Shown here: one piece after another, positions 46,693 to 54,803 of the stretch | How the letters are laid out: every line of letters begins with the position of its first letter | Numbering within the stretch: position 1 is the first letter of the stretch | Assembly: GCF_000744945.1 (NCBI RefSeq) | Contig: NZ_JQMX01000001.1 | Location: 2,976,001-3,040,000 of the forward strand | Direction of reading: 5' to 3' | From: Carnobacterium maltaromaticum DSM 20342 | GTDB taxonomy: Bacteria > Bacillota > Bacilli > Lactobacillales > Carnobacteriaceae | DNA length: 64,000 bases | Translations under genes and position numbers: made by a program | Notes under the pieces: generated by a model | Databases searched by the model: none | Told to the model about the DNA's origin: nothing | The model's input: the letters and a program-made list of their open reading frames with translations, nothing else

Positions 46693-47376
46693 ATGAAATT
46701 AGTATTTGTACGTCATGGATTAAGTGACTGGAATGCCTTGAACCAATTTACTGGTTGGGTGGATGTTGATTTAAGTGAAGCTGGTTTAGCCGAGGCCGAA
46801 GAAGCGGGCCGTAAAATAAAAGAAGCGGGTATTGAATTTGATCTTGCCTTTACTTCTGTTTTAAAAAGAGCAATTAAAACTTGTCATATTGTCCTAGAAG
46901 GCTCGGATCAACTATGGGTGCCAGAAGTAAAATCTTGGCGTTTAAATGAGCGTCATTACGGTGCTCTACAGGGGTTAAATAAACAAGAAACAGCAGAAAA
47001 ATATGGTGTAGATCAAGTTCAATTATGGCGTCGTTCGTATGATACATTGCCTCCATTATTGGATCCAACTGATCCACAATCGGCTTCTCATGATCGTCGC
47101 TATGCGAACTTACAAAAGAGTCGTGTTCCAATGGGCGAGAATCTAAAAGTTACTTTAGAACGCGTGATTCCTTTTTGGGAAGATCAAATTGCCCCTGCTA
47201 TTTTAGATAATAAAACAGTTTTAGTTGCAGCGCATGGCAATTCATTGCGTGCGCTAGCTAAATATATCGAAGGTATTTCAGATGAAGATATTATGGGCTT
47301 AGAAATTCCAACTGGGCAACCATTAGTTTACGAATTAGATGAAGATTTAACTGTTAAAACTAAGTATTATCTATAA
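46693..47376 (+). CDS. gpmA: 2,3-bisphosphoglycerate-dependent phosphoglycerate mutase
   Basis: The 227-residue length is standard for dPGM. It has VRHGLSDWN (phospho-histidine H8), [20 protein letters not shown] and [16 protein letters not shown]. This enzyme interconverts 3- and 2-phosphoglycerate in glycolysis and gluconeogenesis. The ATG at 46693 is used, with GGGG 7 bp upstream; a GTG at 46681 is in frame but lacks a site. It is transcribed alone and ends at a strong hairpin. Confidence 0.95.
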   Translation: MKLVFVRHGLSDWNALNQFTGWVDVDLSEAGLAEAEEAGRKIKEAGIEFDLAFTSVLKRAIKTCHIVLEGSDQLWVPEVKSWRLNERHYGALQGLNKQETAEKYGVDQVQLWRRSYDTLPPLLDPTDPQSASHDRRYANLQKSRVPMGENLKVTLERVIPFWEDQIAPAILDNKTVLVAAHGNSLRALAKYIEGISDEDIMGLEIPTGQPLVYELDEDLTVKTKYYL

Positions 47377-47404
47377 AATAAACGACTCAATGTAGTTTTA
47401 AATC

Positions 47405-47456
47405 AATAATAAGCTGAGCACCTGGTTTTACTAGGTTCTTAGCTTATTATTTTTCT
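47405..47456 (+). terminator. Terminator after gpmA
   Basis: AATAATAAGCT and AGCTTATTATT pair, with an inner CACCTGG/CTAGGTT region, followed by TTTT. Confidence 0.85.
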
Positions 47457-47545
47457 GAAAAAATCTTACAATTTGATGAGAGTATGCTATAATAACTCTT
47501 ACTATTTAGTTATTCTACATAGGCTAAAGTTAAGGGGATGAAAGT

Positions 47546-48256
47546 GTGAAAAAAGAAGTTTGGTTAGATAGTTTTAAGGTTGTATATCCTGTTACTTTAG
47601 GTTTTATTCCATTAGGTATTGCTTGTGGAATGGTGCTCTACGATGCAGGGTTTAGTCCTTTGGGGATTGGACTAATGAGTTTTTTAGTTTACGCAGGAGC
47701 TTCGCAGTTTATGGTGGCTTCAATGTTGGTTATGGGTGCGACCGTGCCAGCTATGATTATCATGACGTTCTTTTTAAATTTACGGCATGTGTTAATGAGT
47801 TCAAGTATGTCTACTTATTTTAAGAAAAGTTCAGTGCCATTTTTATTAATTTTTACCCATTCATTAGCAGATGAAAGTTATGCTGTTAATTACAATCAAT
47901 TTCTAAATCATAAATGGGATCAAAAACATGCAATGGCAACTACCTTTATTCCCTATGTTACTTGGGGACTTAGCACAATTGTTGGTGGAATAGTAGGAAG
48001 CCAATTGACTGTAAATACAACGATTATGAATTATGTCTTAGTTGCTATGTTTATTTGTTTACTAGTTATGCAGTTTGTCTCGCCATTATTTATCTTTGTA
48101 GGTTGTTTATCAGGTATTTTATCTGTTATTTTGATGATTCTTTTAAAGCATAATATTGCTTTAGTGTTAGGGGCATTAATCGCGTCAATTATTGGATTTT
48201 TGGTAGACGAATATATTCTGTCTAAGCCAGATAAGAAGGAGGTTGATTCTCTATGA
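47546..48256 (+). CDS. azlC: Branched-chain amino acid exporter subunit AzlC
   Basis: The 236-residue membrane protein has the AzlC features PVTLGFIPLGIACGMVLYDAG, YAGASQFMVASML and LNLRHVLMSSSMS with about seven helices. AzlC and AzlD form an exporter of branched-chain amino acids, or related analogues, in Bacillus. It starts at a GTG 8 bp after AGGGG. Its last four bases (ATGA) overlap the start of azlD. Confidence 0.9.
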   Translation: MKKEVWLDSFKVVYPVTLGFIPLGIACGMVLYDAGFSPLGIGLMSFLVYAGASQFMVASMLVMGATVPAMIIMTFFLNLRHVLMSSSMSTYFKKSSVPFLLIFTHSLADESYAVNYNQFLNHKWDQKHAMATTFIPYVTWGLSTIVGGIVGSQLTVNTTIMNYVLVAMFICLLVMQFVSPLFIFVGCLSGILSVILMILLKHNIALVLGALIASIIGFLVDEYILSKPDKKEVDSL

Positions 48257-48582
48257 GTTTAACGAGTCAACAATTGTATTTAATTCTTGGAATGGCAGTT
48301 GTCACATATTTGCCAAGGATGCTACCGATGTTACTTTTAAATAATCGAGAAATCCCTGAAAAAATTGTGAGGTGGATGTCTTTTATTCCAGTATCCATTT
48401 TTGCAGCATTAATTTTTTCAGATATCTTTTTTTGGGAGAACCAATTTTCGATAAATCCACTTGAAAATTTAAAACTTATTCCTGCTATTGTAGTCTTTTT
48501 TATAGCGTATAAAACGAAAAATATTATGTGGTCGATTGTGTTTGGTGTTGTTGGAATTTCGTTGATGGTTTGGTGGTTTTAA
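48253..48582 (+). CDS. azlD: Branched-chain amino acid exporter subunit AzlD
   Basis: A 109-residue protein with three to four helices and the AzlD motif TYLPRMLPMLLLNNREIPEKIVRWMSF... (shortened here to its first part: TYLPRMLPML). It is the small partner of AzlC and is translationally coupled to it by a 4-bp overlap. A terminator follows 58 bp downstream. Confidence 0.9.
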   Translation: MSLTSQQLYLILGMAVVTYLPRMLPMLLLNNREIPEKIVRWMSFIPVSIFAALIFSDIFFWENQFSINPLENLKLIPAIVVFFIAYKTKNIMWSIVFGVVGISLMVWWF

Positions 48583-48640
48583 AAGGTTAAAGATAAAGTA
48601 AGAGGAATTGAATAACGATTTATAAATTTTATAGAATTTC

Positions 48641-48682
48641 AAGAACCAAAACTAAGTAGTCATAGTTTTGGTTCTTTTTTTT
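48641..48682 (+). terminator. Terminator after azlCD
   Basis: AAGAACCAAAACTA and TAGTTTTGGTTCTT pair perfectly around an 8-nt loop and end in T's. The remaining 230 bp to the next start codon hold the promoter region of WxL locus 2, where I could not fix a -35/-10 pair. Confidence 0.92.
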
Positions 48683-48916
48683 GCTTTTATTTAAGTCAGT
48701 ATTAGTTTCCCCATACCTAATTCATTCATTTTAATAAGAAAAATAACGAATAGCTATCTTGAAAAAAAGCTAGGTATAACTAGCCATAAAACCCGTTTTT
48801 TTTGAAAAATGTATTCTAGAATAAAATTGTAGAGACATAACCAAATGCTGAATTTGTTATTCTAATTGACGGAGGGAGAGTGAGGACTTCAAAAATTAGT
48901 TATGAAAGGAGAAAAA

Positions 48917-51313
48917 ATGGCTAAAAGGAAAAAAGGGTTAAAGCTAACTATACTATTCTGTGCTTTATTTTTGTTTAGTACAATGCTGAATACAAGTTTA
49001 AAAAAAGATCAAACAATTAAGGCTTTTGATAACGAAGCGAAACTAGTGCTCTCGTCAAAAGTTGGTTCAGAAAAAAATAGTATTCAGCTAGACTTAGAGA
49101 TTCCAAGTACTTTTACTTCTGAAATTAAAATTCCGATTACAGATAATAGTCAGTTAATTGATTATTCATTAAACGAAAGCAATCAAAATGAATTTTCAAT
49201 TACGAGTACTGCTACAGAATTAATCATTCAGCCAGAGATTCCTACTGATGAAATGATTAACGAAGAGTCAGAACAACCTCTAAGTAGCAATATTGTGACT
49301 CTAAATGTAAGTATTCAACACTCTGGAACAGTTGAATATGTGGCTGAAACATTCCAAGATGGCGTTAAAAGCACGTCGAATAGTGAAACTGTCACAATTG
49401 TGGAAGAGAGTGATGAAGTAGAGTTAGAACAAGATACTACTTCTGAAGCGGATGAAAAAACGGACACACCTTCTATAGAAGCAGTTGAAGAAATAAAAAA
49501 TATTGGTAAGATTCAAAGTCGCAGCGCTGTAACTAGAGGAATCAACGATAATATGCCTCAAAAAAGGTTGATCATTAATGAAAAATTCAGAAATCCAATT
49601 GGAACTGGTGCGAATTTTATTGAGCCAACTATTTTAGAGTTAAGTAAAACTAAAAGTCAAACTGGAAGTATTTGGTCAAAAAATAAGCTTGACTTAACAC
49701 AAGATTTTTCTTTGAAATCTTACATTTATCTGGGAGATTCAGGGAAAAGCGCTGGTGATGGTGTTACTTTTACGCTCCAAAATGATGAGCGGATGGCTAC
49801 TAATCCTGAATCTGTTATTGGGAGTAGCGGTTTTGCTATGGGGGCTTATATTTCTAAAAGTGGAGCCAACTACGTGCATAACGCCTTATCAATTGAATTT
49901 GATACCTACTATAATAATGGTTCGAGCAATAGAGTTGACCGAGAGTTAAATAGAAATAGTGATTATGGACATATTGCGATGGTGCGTCCTAAAGCAAATA
50001 ATAATAACTATACCGGCGAGCATTCATATGTTCAATATTCTCCAGGTTATCTATCTAATGGAAAATGGCGTTCGTTTACTGTGTCCTGGAATGCAGAAAC
50101 AAAGACATTAAATTATCAGTTAGAAGGTTTTGACCAAATTAGTGCACCAATTGATCCGCAAACTGAATTTAAAGGGCAAGAAGCATATTGGGGATTTACC
50201 TCTTCAACAGGCGGAAACTGGGCTCAAAATGCAATTGCTATTTCTGAATTGCCACAAGAATTAGAGGCAGATCAAGAAGTCCTAATGAAAAATGTAACAC
50301 AAAATGGAGAATATTCTTCTGAAATTAATGTCAATACTGGCGATATTGTAGAGTATCAGGTTATAAATAAATATCTATCAGAAGTTTTTGGAGCTTCAGA
50401 TTGGGATAATGTTGCAACGCATGCTACTTTGCCAGCAGGTATTGATTATGAAGTGAATTCAGCGATTATTGATGGAGTAGCGATTTCAGATCAAGAAATT
50501 ACTACTGACGGTACCGCAATGATTTTCCCGAAAGCAACCTTATCTTTTGATAAATTAACCCAGAAACTTGTTTTTCGTGGGAAAGTTACTGGAGCAGATG
50601 GTCCCAAAAAGTTGACGACTAATTTTGAAGCTATTGGAGACAATGCTACGATTCAGGACAAGCAGACAATTGCCAATTTGGCAGAAAAGAAAGCTGGTCA
50701 AGTTACCTTTAATTATGTAGATGAATCGAATCAACCAATTGCTGAAAGTATCAGTAAAACTGGATATCTAGGAGAGTCTTACTCGGCTGAAAGAAAAGAG
50801 TTCCCAGATTATTTATTAGTGGAAATACCTAGTAATGAAAATGGAACATTTACTGAAGCACCGATTAGTGTAACGTATCGTTATGAATTAAGGCAACTTA
50901 AATTTATTTCGGCTCCATCGCAAATTAGTTTTGGTGAATCCCTGAAAATTTCAACAAAATCTGAAGTTTATCCAATTTCAGAAATGACCGGTTCTTTAGC
51001 TGTTCAAGATACAAGAACAGTTAAATCAAAATGGAGCATTACGGCAAAAATGAGTAAGTTCCTAGAAAGCAGTTCTGGTCATACGTTGAAAAATGCGATT
51101 TATTATAGGCATGGTAGTCAGAATCAATTACTAGGTGCAGAAGCGATATCCGTTTATGACGGCCTTAGTCAAAATGATGATGTCTTAGCTATTTCAGATG
51201 AATGGACTGGCGAAGAAGGTCTGAGTTTGCAAATAAAAACGGGTGCTGCGTTTCCAGAGGCTTACAGTGGAGAAATTAGCTGGACTTTATTAGATACTCC
51301 GGCGAATGAGTAG
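48917..51313 (+). CDS. Large WxL adhesin with lectin and MucBP modules (798 aa)
   Basis: Domains in order: signal peptide or N-terminal anchor (about residues 1-34), a glutamate-rich region, an L-type bacterial lectin domain (about 235-455, with GDSGKSAGDGVTFTLQND and ALSIEFDTYYNNG), an isopeptide-like/DUF11-type module (about 465-590), one MucBP-like module (about 592-658) and a WxL domain (660-798) with SKWSITAK and ISWTLLDTP. The ATG at 48917 follows AAAGGAG, so the ATG at 48902 is rejected. The legume-lectin fold suggests glycan binding at the cell surface. First gene of WxL locus 2. Confidence 0.88.
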   Translation: MAKRKKGLKLTILFCALFLFSTMLNTSLKKDQTIKAFDNEAKLVLSSKVGSEKNSIQLDLEIPSTFTSEIKIPITDNSQLIDYSLNESNQNEFSITSTATELIIQPEIPTDEMINEESEQPLSSNIVTLNVSIQHSGTVEYVAETFQDGVKSTSNSETVTIVEESDEVELEQDTTSEADEKTDTPSIEAVEEIKNIGKIQSRSAVTRGINDNMPQKRLIINEKFRNPIGTGANFIEPTILELSKTKSQTGSIWSKNKLDLTQDFSLKSYIYLGDSGKSAGDGVTFTLQNDERMATNPESVIGSSGFAMGAYISKSGANYVHNALSIEFDTYYNNGSSNRVDRELNRNSDYGHIAMVRPKANNNNYTGEHSYVQYSPGYLSNGKWRSFTVSWNAETKTLNYQLEGFDQISAPIDPQTEFKGQEAYWGFTSSTGGNWAQNAIAISELPQELEADQEVLMKNVTQNGEYSSEINVNTGDIVEYQVINKYLSEVFGASDWDNVATHATLPAGIDYEVNSAIIDGVAISDQEITTDGTAMIFPKATLSFDKLTQKLVFRGKVTGADGPKKLTTNFEAIGDNATIQDKQTIANLAEKKAGQVTFNYVDESNQPIAESISKTGYLGESYSAERKEFPDYLLVEIPSNENGTFTEAPISVTYRYELRQLKFISAPSQISFGESLKISTKSEVYPISEMTGSLAVQDTRTVKSKWSITAKMSKFLESSSGHTLKNAIYYRHGSQNQLLGAEAISVYDGLSQNDDVLAISDEWTGEEGLSLQIKTGAAFPEAYSGEISWTLLDTPANE

Positions 51314-51318
51314 GGATG

Positions 51319-51339
51319 GGGCTCAATGAGCTTTTTATT
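51319..51339 (+). repeat. 3' remnant of a structured repeat
   Basis: GGGGCTCAATGAGC followed by TTTTTAT matches only the terminal part of the 114-bp repeat, and directly precedes copy 5. It may be what is left of a third tandem unit, and its GCTC-AAT-GAGC hairpin with T's could act as a short terminator. Confidence 0.6.
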
Positions 51340-51344
51340 AGGCC

Positions 51345-51459
51345 AGCTCTTATGAGCCAACTCTTCGGAAAAAAGATGAATGGTAAAAATGACAAAAAGC
51401 GTCATTCCTCCCATTCCCTATTTTTCGGCCAGAGCTAATCGGCTCAACGAGCTTTTTAT
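51345..51459 (+). repeat. Structured 114-bp repeat, copy 5 (most diverged)
   Basis: Outer helix GAGCC/GGCTC; inner hairpin ATGAC/GTCAT; the middle helix has changed from AAAAATT/AATTTTT to GAATGG/CCATTC, again keeping its pairing. Ends CTCAACGAGC-TTTTTAT. First of a tandem pair inside WxL locus 2. Confidence 0.87.
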
Positions 51460-51465
51460 TAGGCC

Positions 51466-51579
51466 AGCTCTTATGAGCCAACTCTTCTAGAAAAAGATAA
51501 AAATTCGAGAGGACAAAAAGCGTCCTATCAATTTTTCCTATTTTCTTGTCAGAGCTAACCGGCTCAACGAGCTTTTTAT
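51466..51579 (+). repeat. Structured 114-bp repeat, copy 6
   Basis: Second unit of the pair, 121 bp after the start of copy 5. Outer helix GAGCC/GGCTC, inner hairpin AGGAC/GTCCT, ending CTCAACGAGC-TTTTTAT just before the AAGGAGG of the mini-protein gene. Confidence 0.87.
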
Positions 51580-51595
51580 ATAAAGGAGGAAAATT

Positions 51596-51955
51596 ATGAA
51601 GAAATGGATTTTCCTGTTTATGGCTGTATTTTTTCTAGTAGGTTTTAGTGGAACGGGTGAGGCTTCTGAAGCAAGAAGTGAGGCTCAGTATCAATCTAAT
51701 GGAGAAGTTTCGTTTTATGGCGTTTATGAAAAAATTACCGAACCAGAAAATGAACTCCCTGGGACTGAGACACATCCAAATACCGGTACTGGGACTGTAA
51801 AACTGCCACTAACTAATGGGCAAAAATATTTTCCGCAAACAGGAGAAAAAGCTTATCTAACGACCTTATTAACTGGTTTATTCACAATTGTATTGGCAAC
51901 ATTGCTATACAATTCTAATAATAAAAAACAAAAAAATGGAGGAATTACACAATGA
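51596..51955 (+). CDS. Sortase-type mini-protein of WxL locus 2 (FPQTG motif)
   Basis: The 119-residue protein has the same plan and length as the one at 29831: signal peptide (cleavage near GEA-SE), a short part with GEVSFYGVYE, a linker, then FPQTGE, a hydrophobic helix and a lysine-rich tail. FPxTG in place of LPxTG is tolerated by some sortases. Start ATG follows AAAGGAGG. Its stop overlaps the next WxL start by 4 bp. Confidence 0.87.
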   Translation: MKKWIFLFMAVFFLVGFSGTGEASEARSEAQYQSNGEVSFYGVYEKITEPENELPGTETHPNTGTGTVKLPLTNGQKYFPQTGEKAYLTTLLTGLFTIVLATLLYNSNNKKQKNGGITQ

Positions 51956-52731
51956 AATTAACAACAAAAATGACAACATCAGCAATTATCTTAGGTGCTT
52001 TAGCCTTGAACGGTAGCAGTGTACTTGCTGCAGAAAAAGCTAGTTATGAAAGCAACGGGATTGTAGAATTTACAGAAAGTAATGATATTACAAAACCAAT
52101 TGACCCAACTGATCCAGGTGAAGAAGTTGACCCAATCGATCCAACTGATCCAGAAGGTCCAAATCCAGGAACTCCAGGTCCTTTAAGTATTGACTATGCT
52201 TCAAGCTTAACTTTTGGTAAAAATAAGATTTCAAACAAAAATGAAACGTACTTTGCCAATGCACAAAAAATTAAAGATGGTAGCTACCGACCTAACTATG
52301 TTCAAGTAACGGATACTCATACTGGGAACTTAGGTTGGAACTTATCTGTTAAACAAGAAGGCCAATTTTCAAATGCTACAGCAACAAATAAAACATTAAC
52401 AGGAACAACTTTACAATTAGCTTCTGGAACAGCAAATAGTGCTTCAACTTCACCAGCAGCAATTGCTGAAAGTGTTGTAACATTAGATCCAGCAGGTGCT
52501 ACTTCAGTGGTTATGAGTGCTGAAAAAGGTAGTGGTTGGGGAACTTGGGCTTCTTATTATGGAACGGTAGAAAATATGGAAATCGCAGGGGAAACACCAG
52601 AAGAAAATGAAACTGTAGCAGTGAATAAAGCTGTCACATTAAGTGTTCCAGGTGCGACTCCTAAAGATGCTGTTAAATATAGTACAAAATTAACTTGGAT
52701 CTTGTCTGACATTCCAACAGAAGAAGAGTAA
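51952..52731 (+). CDS. WxL-domain surface protein (259 aa)
   Basis: A signal peptide (cleavage near VLA-AE) is followed by a DP-rich linker (repeats of the type PTDPGEEVDPIDPTDP), then PGPLSIDYASSLTFG and the WxL motifs LGWNLSVKQ and LTWILSDIP. It starts inside the end of the mini-protein gene (ATGA overlap), so the two are coupled. Close paralog of the next gene, probably by tandem duplication. Confidence 0.92.
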   Translation: MKLTTKMTTSAIILGALALNGSSVLAAEKASYESNGIVEFTESNDITKPIDPTDPGEEVDPIDPTDPEGPNPGTPGPLSIDYASSLTFGKNKISNKNETYFANAQKIKDGSYRPNYVQVTDTHTGNLGWNLSVKQEGQFSNATATNKTLTGTTLQLASGTANSASTSPAAIAESVVTLDPAGATSVVMSAEKGSGWGTWASYYGTVENMEIAGETPEENETVAVNKAVTLSVPGATPKDAVKYSTKLTWILSDIPTEEE

Positions 52732-52788
52732 GACGAATGAATTAGCCAAATCGTACAACTAAATTAAACAATCAGAGGAGAATGAAAA

Positions 52789-53529
52789 ATGAAAATGACA
52801 AAATTAGTAACAACAGCAACGGTAGCAGTAAGTACTTTGGTATTAGGTGGAGCGATTGCATCAGCTGCAACTTATTCAACAGGTGGAACAGTTAAATTTG
52901 TAACGGATACAGACATCACAACTCCAGTAGATCCATTAGATCCAGGCGAAGAAGTGACTCCAGTTGATCCAACTGATCCAGAAAAACCAATTAAACCAGG
53001 TACTCCTGGACCTTTAAGTATTGATTTTGCTTCACCTTTATACTTTGGCGAACAAAAAGTATCTCCTAAAGATCAAGTTTATCCTGCTAACGCACAACCA
53101 ATTGTTGGTGGTGAAACTCGTCCAAACTATGTTCAAGTAACGGATAAACGTGGTGGTGAATTAGGTTGGTCATTACAAGTAAAACAAAATGCTCAATTTG
53201 AAACGGCTGAAAAAAATATCTTAACAGGTGCAGCTATTTCATTTGAAAATGGAACAGCAGTAACAGATTCAGAATCTCTAATCCCAAGTATTGTGACTAA
53301 AACATTCTCTTTAGTTCCAGGTGCAGACCAAGTCGTTATGACAGCTGCTGAAGGTGAAGGTGCGGGTACTCAATTATACCGTGCTGGAGATGATACAACG
53401 AAAGCAAATAGTGTGAAATTAGCTGTTCCAGGTAAAACAACTAAATACAAAGGTACCTATGAAACCAACTTAACTTGGACATTATCAGATGTACCAACAA
53501 ATGAAGTTGACCCAGATCCAGAAGCATAA
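52789..53529 (+). CDS. WxL-domain surface protein (246 aa)
   Basis: This protein has the same layout as the previous gene: signal peptide (cleavage near ASA-AT), DP-rich linker, PGPLSIDFASPLYFG, and the motifs LGWSLQVKQ and LTWTLSDVP. The shared segments (RPNYVQVTD and others) show that they are recent paralogs. Start ATG follows GAGGAGAATG. It is followed after 75 bp by the WxL-interacting protein gene, its likely membrane partner. Confidence 0.92.
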   Translation: MKMTKLVTTATVAVSTLVLGGAIASAATYSTGGTVKFVTDTDITTPVDPLDPGEEVTPVDPTDPEKPIKPGTPGPLSIDFASPLYFGEQKVSPKDQVYPANAQPIVGGETRPNYVQVTDKRGGELGWSLQVKQNAQFETAEKNILTGAAISFENGTAVTDSESLIPSIVTKTFSLVPGADQVVMTAAEGEGAGTQLYRAGDDTTKANSVKLAVPGKTTKYKGTYETNLTWTLSDVPTNEVDPDPEA

Positions 53530-53604
53530 AATACGTTAAATATGAAGTTGAAAGCATTGGTGAATAATCAATGCTTTCAATTTTCTATTAGTTAGGAGCC
53601 TAAA

Positions 53605-54705
53605 ATGAGAAAATATAACATAATTATCACTTTAATATTATTTTTAAGTATACTAGTAGAGTGTAAAACAGTTCAGGCATCGGAATTGAATTTTGCAGCT
53701 ATCCCTACGATTCCAGAAAATCAATTAAATAAAGAAAAAACTTATTTTGATTTAGTCATGAAAGAAAATACAAGCCAAACTATTGAGGTAAAATTACGTA
53801 ACGATACAGATAAAGAAGTCATTGTTGAACCTAGCGTAAACTCAGCAACGACAAACATTAATGGTGTTGTCGAGTACGGAAAAGTAAAAGGTAAAGCAGA
53901 TAGCACCTTACTTTATAATCTAAAAGATATGGTCAGTGTAGCGAAAGAAGTCGCGATTCCAGCTAAAAGTGAAGTGACGGTTCCGTTAACGATTACAATG
54001 CCTAAAGAGAGTTTTAAAGGAATTTTAGCCGGCGGAATTACATTGCAGGAAAAAGAAAGCGATGGAAAAAAAGATGCTAAAAATGGTGAGGGATTAGCGA
54101 TTGAAAATCGTTATGCTTATGTTATTGGTTTAGTCTTGCGTTTATCAGAGGATAAAATTGCCCCTCAAATGACTCTACAAAATGTCAAACCAGACCAAGT
54201 TAATGCTAGAAATGTCATAACAGCAAATTTGCAAAATCCAACTGCACGTTTTATTAATAAGTTGGGTGTAAAAGCTCAAATTACTCGCAAAGGCAATTCA
54301 GAGGTTTTATTTAAGGAAGATAAGGAAGGCATGCAAATGGCTCCAAATTCGAACTTTAATTTTCCAGTCGCGTTGAACGGGAAAAAATTAGAAGCAGGTA
54401 CTTACGTATTTAAAGCAACAGCGACTTCCAAGGATGATAAGTGGGACTTTGAGAAAGAATTTACCATTGATTCGAAAACGGCCAAGGAATTAAATGATAA
54501 AGATGTTTCAATTGAAAGTAGTTATACATGGTTATATCTATTAGTAGGTTGTGTATTGCTTATTTTACTTTTGGCAATTATTACTTTAGTTTTAATTTTA
54601 CGAAAAAAGAAAAAAGAAGAAGAAATTAGACGCCAAAAAGCGAGACTTCGTAAGAAAAGACAAAATAGAAATAAAGCACAAAAAGAAAACCTCAAAAAGA
54701 CTTAA
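53605..54705 (+). CDS. WxL-interacting protein (DUF916/DUF3324), membrane-anchored
   Basis: The 366-residue protein has a signal peptide (cleavage near VQA-SE), DUF916 (about 30-155, with FAAIPTIPENQLNKEKTYFDL), DUF3324 (about 160-295, with MQMAPNSNFNFPVALNGK), a C-terminal helix (about 310-333) and a strongly basic cytoplasmic tail rich in K and R. It corresponds to the gene at 31047 in locus 1. Start ATG follows TAGGAGC. It should hold the two upstream WxL proteins and the lectin adhesin in a complex. Confidence 0.9.
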   Translation: MRKYNIIITLILFLSILVECKTVQASELNFAAIPTIPENQLNKEKTYFDLVMKENTSQTIEVKLRNDTDKEVIVEPSVNSATTNINGVVEYGKVKGKADSTLLYNLKDMVSVAKEVAIPAKSEVTVPLTITMPKESFKGILAGGITLQEKESDGKKDAKNGEGLAIENRYAYVIGLVLRLSEDKIAPQMTLQNVKPDQVNARNVITANLQNPTARFINKLGVKAQITRKGNSEVLFKEDKEGMQMAPNSNFNFPVALNGKKLEAGTYVFKATATSKDDKWDFEKEFTIDSKTAKELNDKDVSIESSYTWLYLLVGCVLLILLLAIITLVLILRKKKKEEEIRRQKARLRKKRQNRNKAQKENLKKT

Positions 54706-54803
54706 ATGAGAAAATGTAGTTTATTTTTCGTTATCCATGAATTTAGGACCTCAATAAAATTCAATAGTAATCAGGATAACGGCTGCAAGTGGAGGGAGAA
54801 TTT

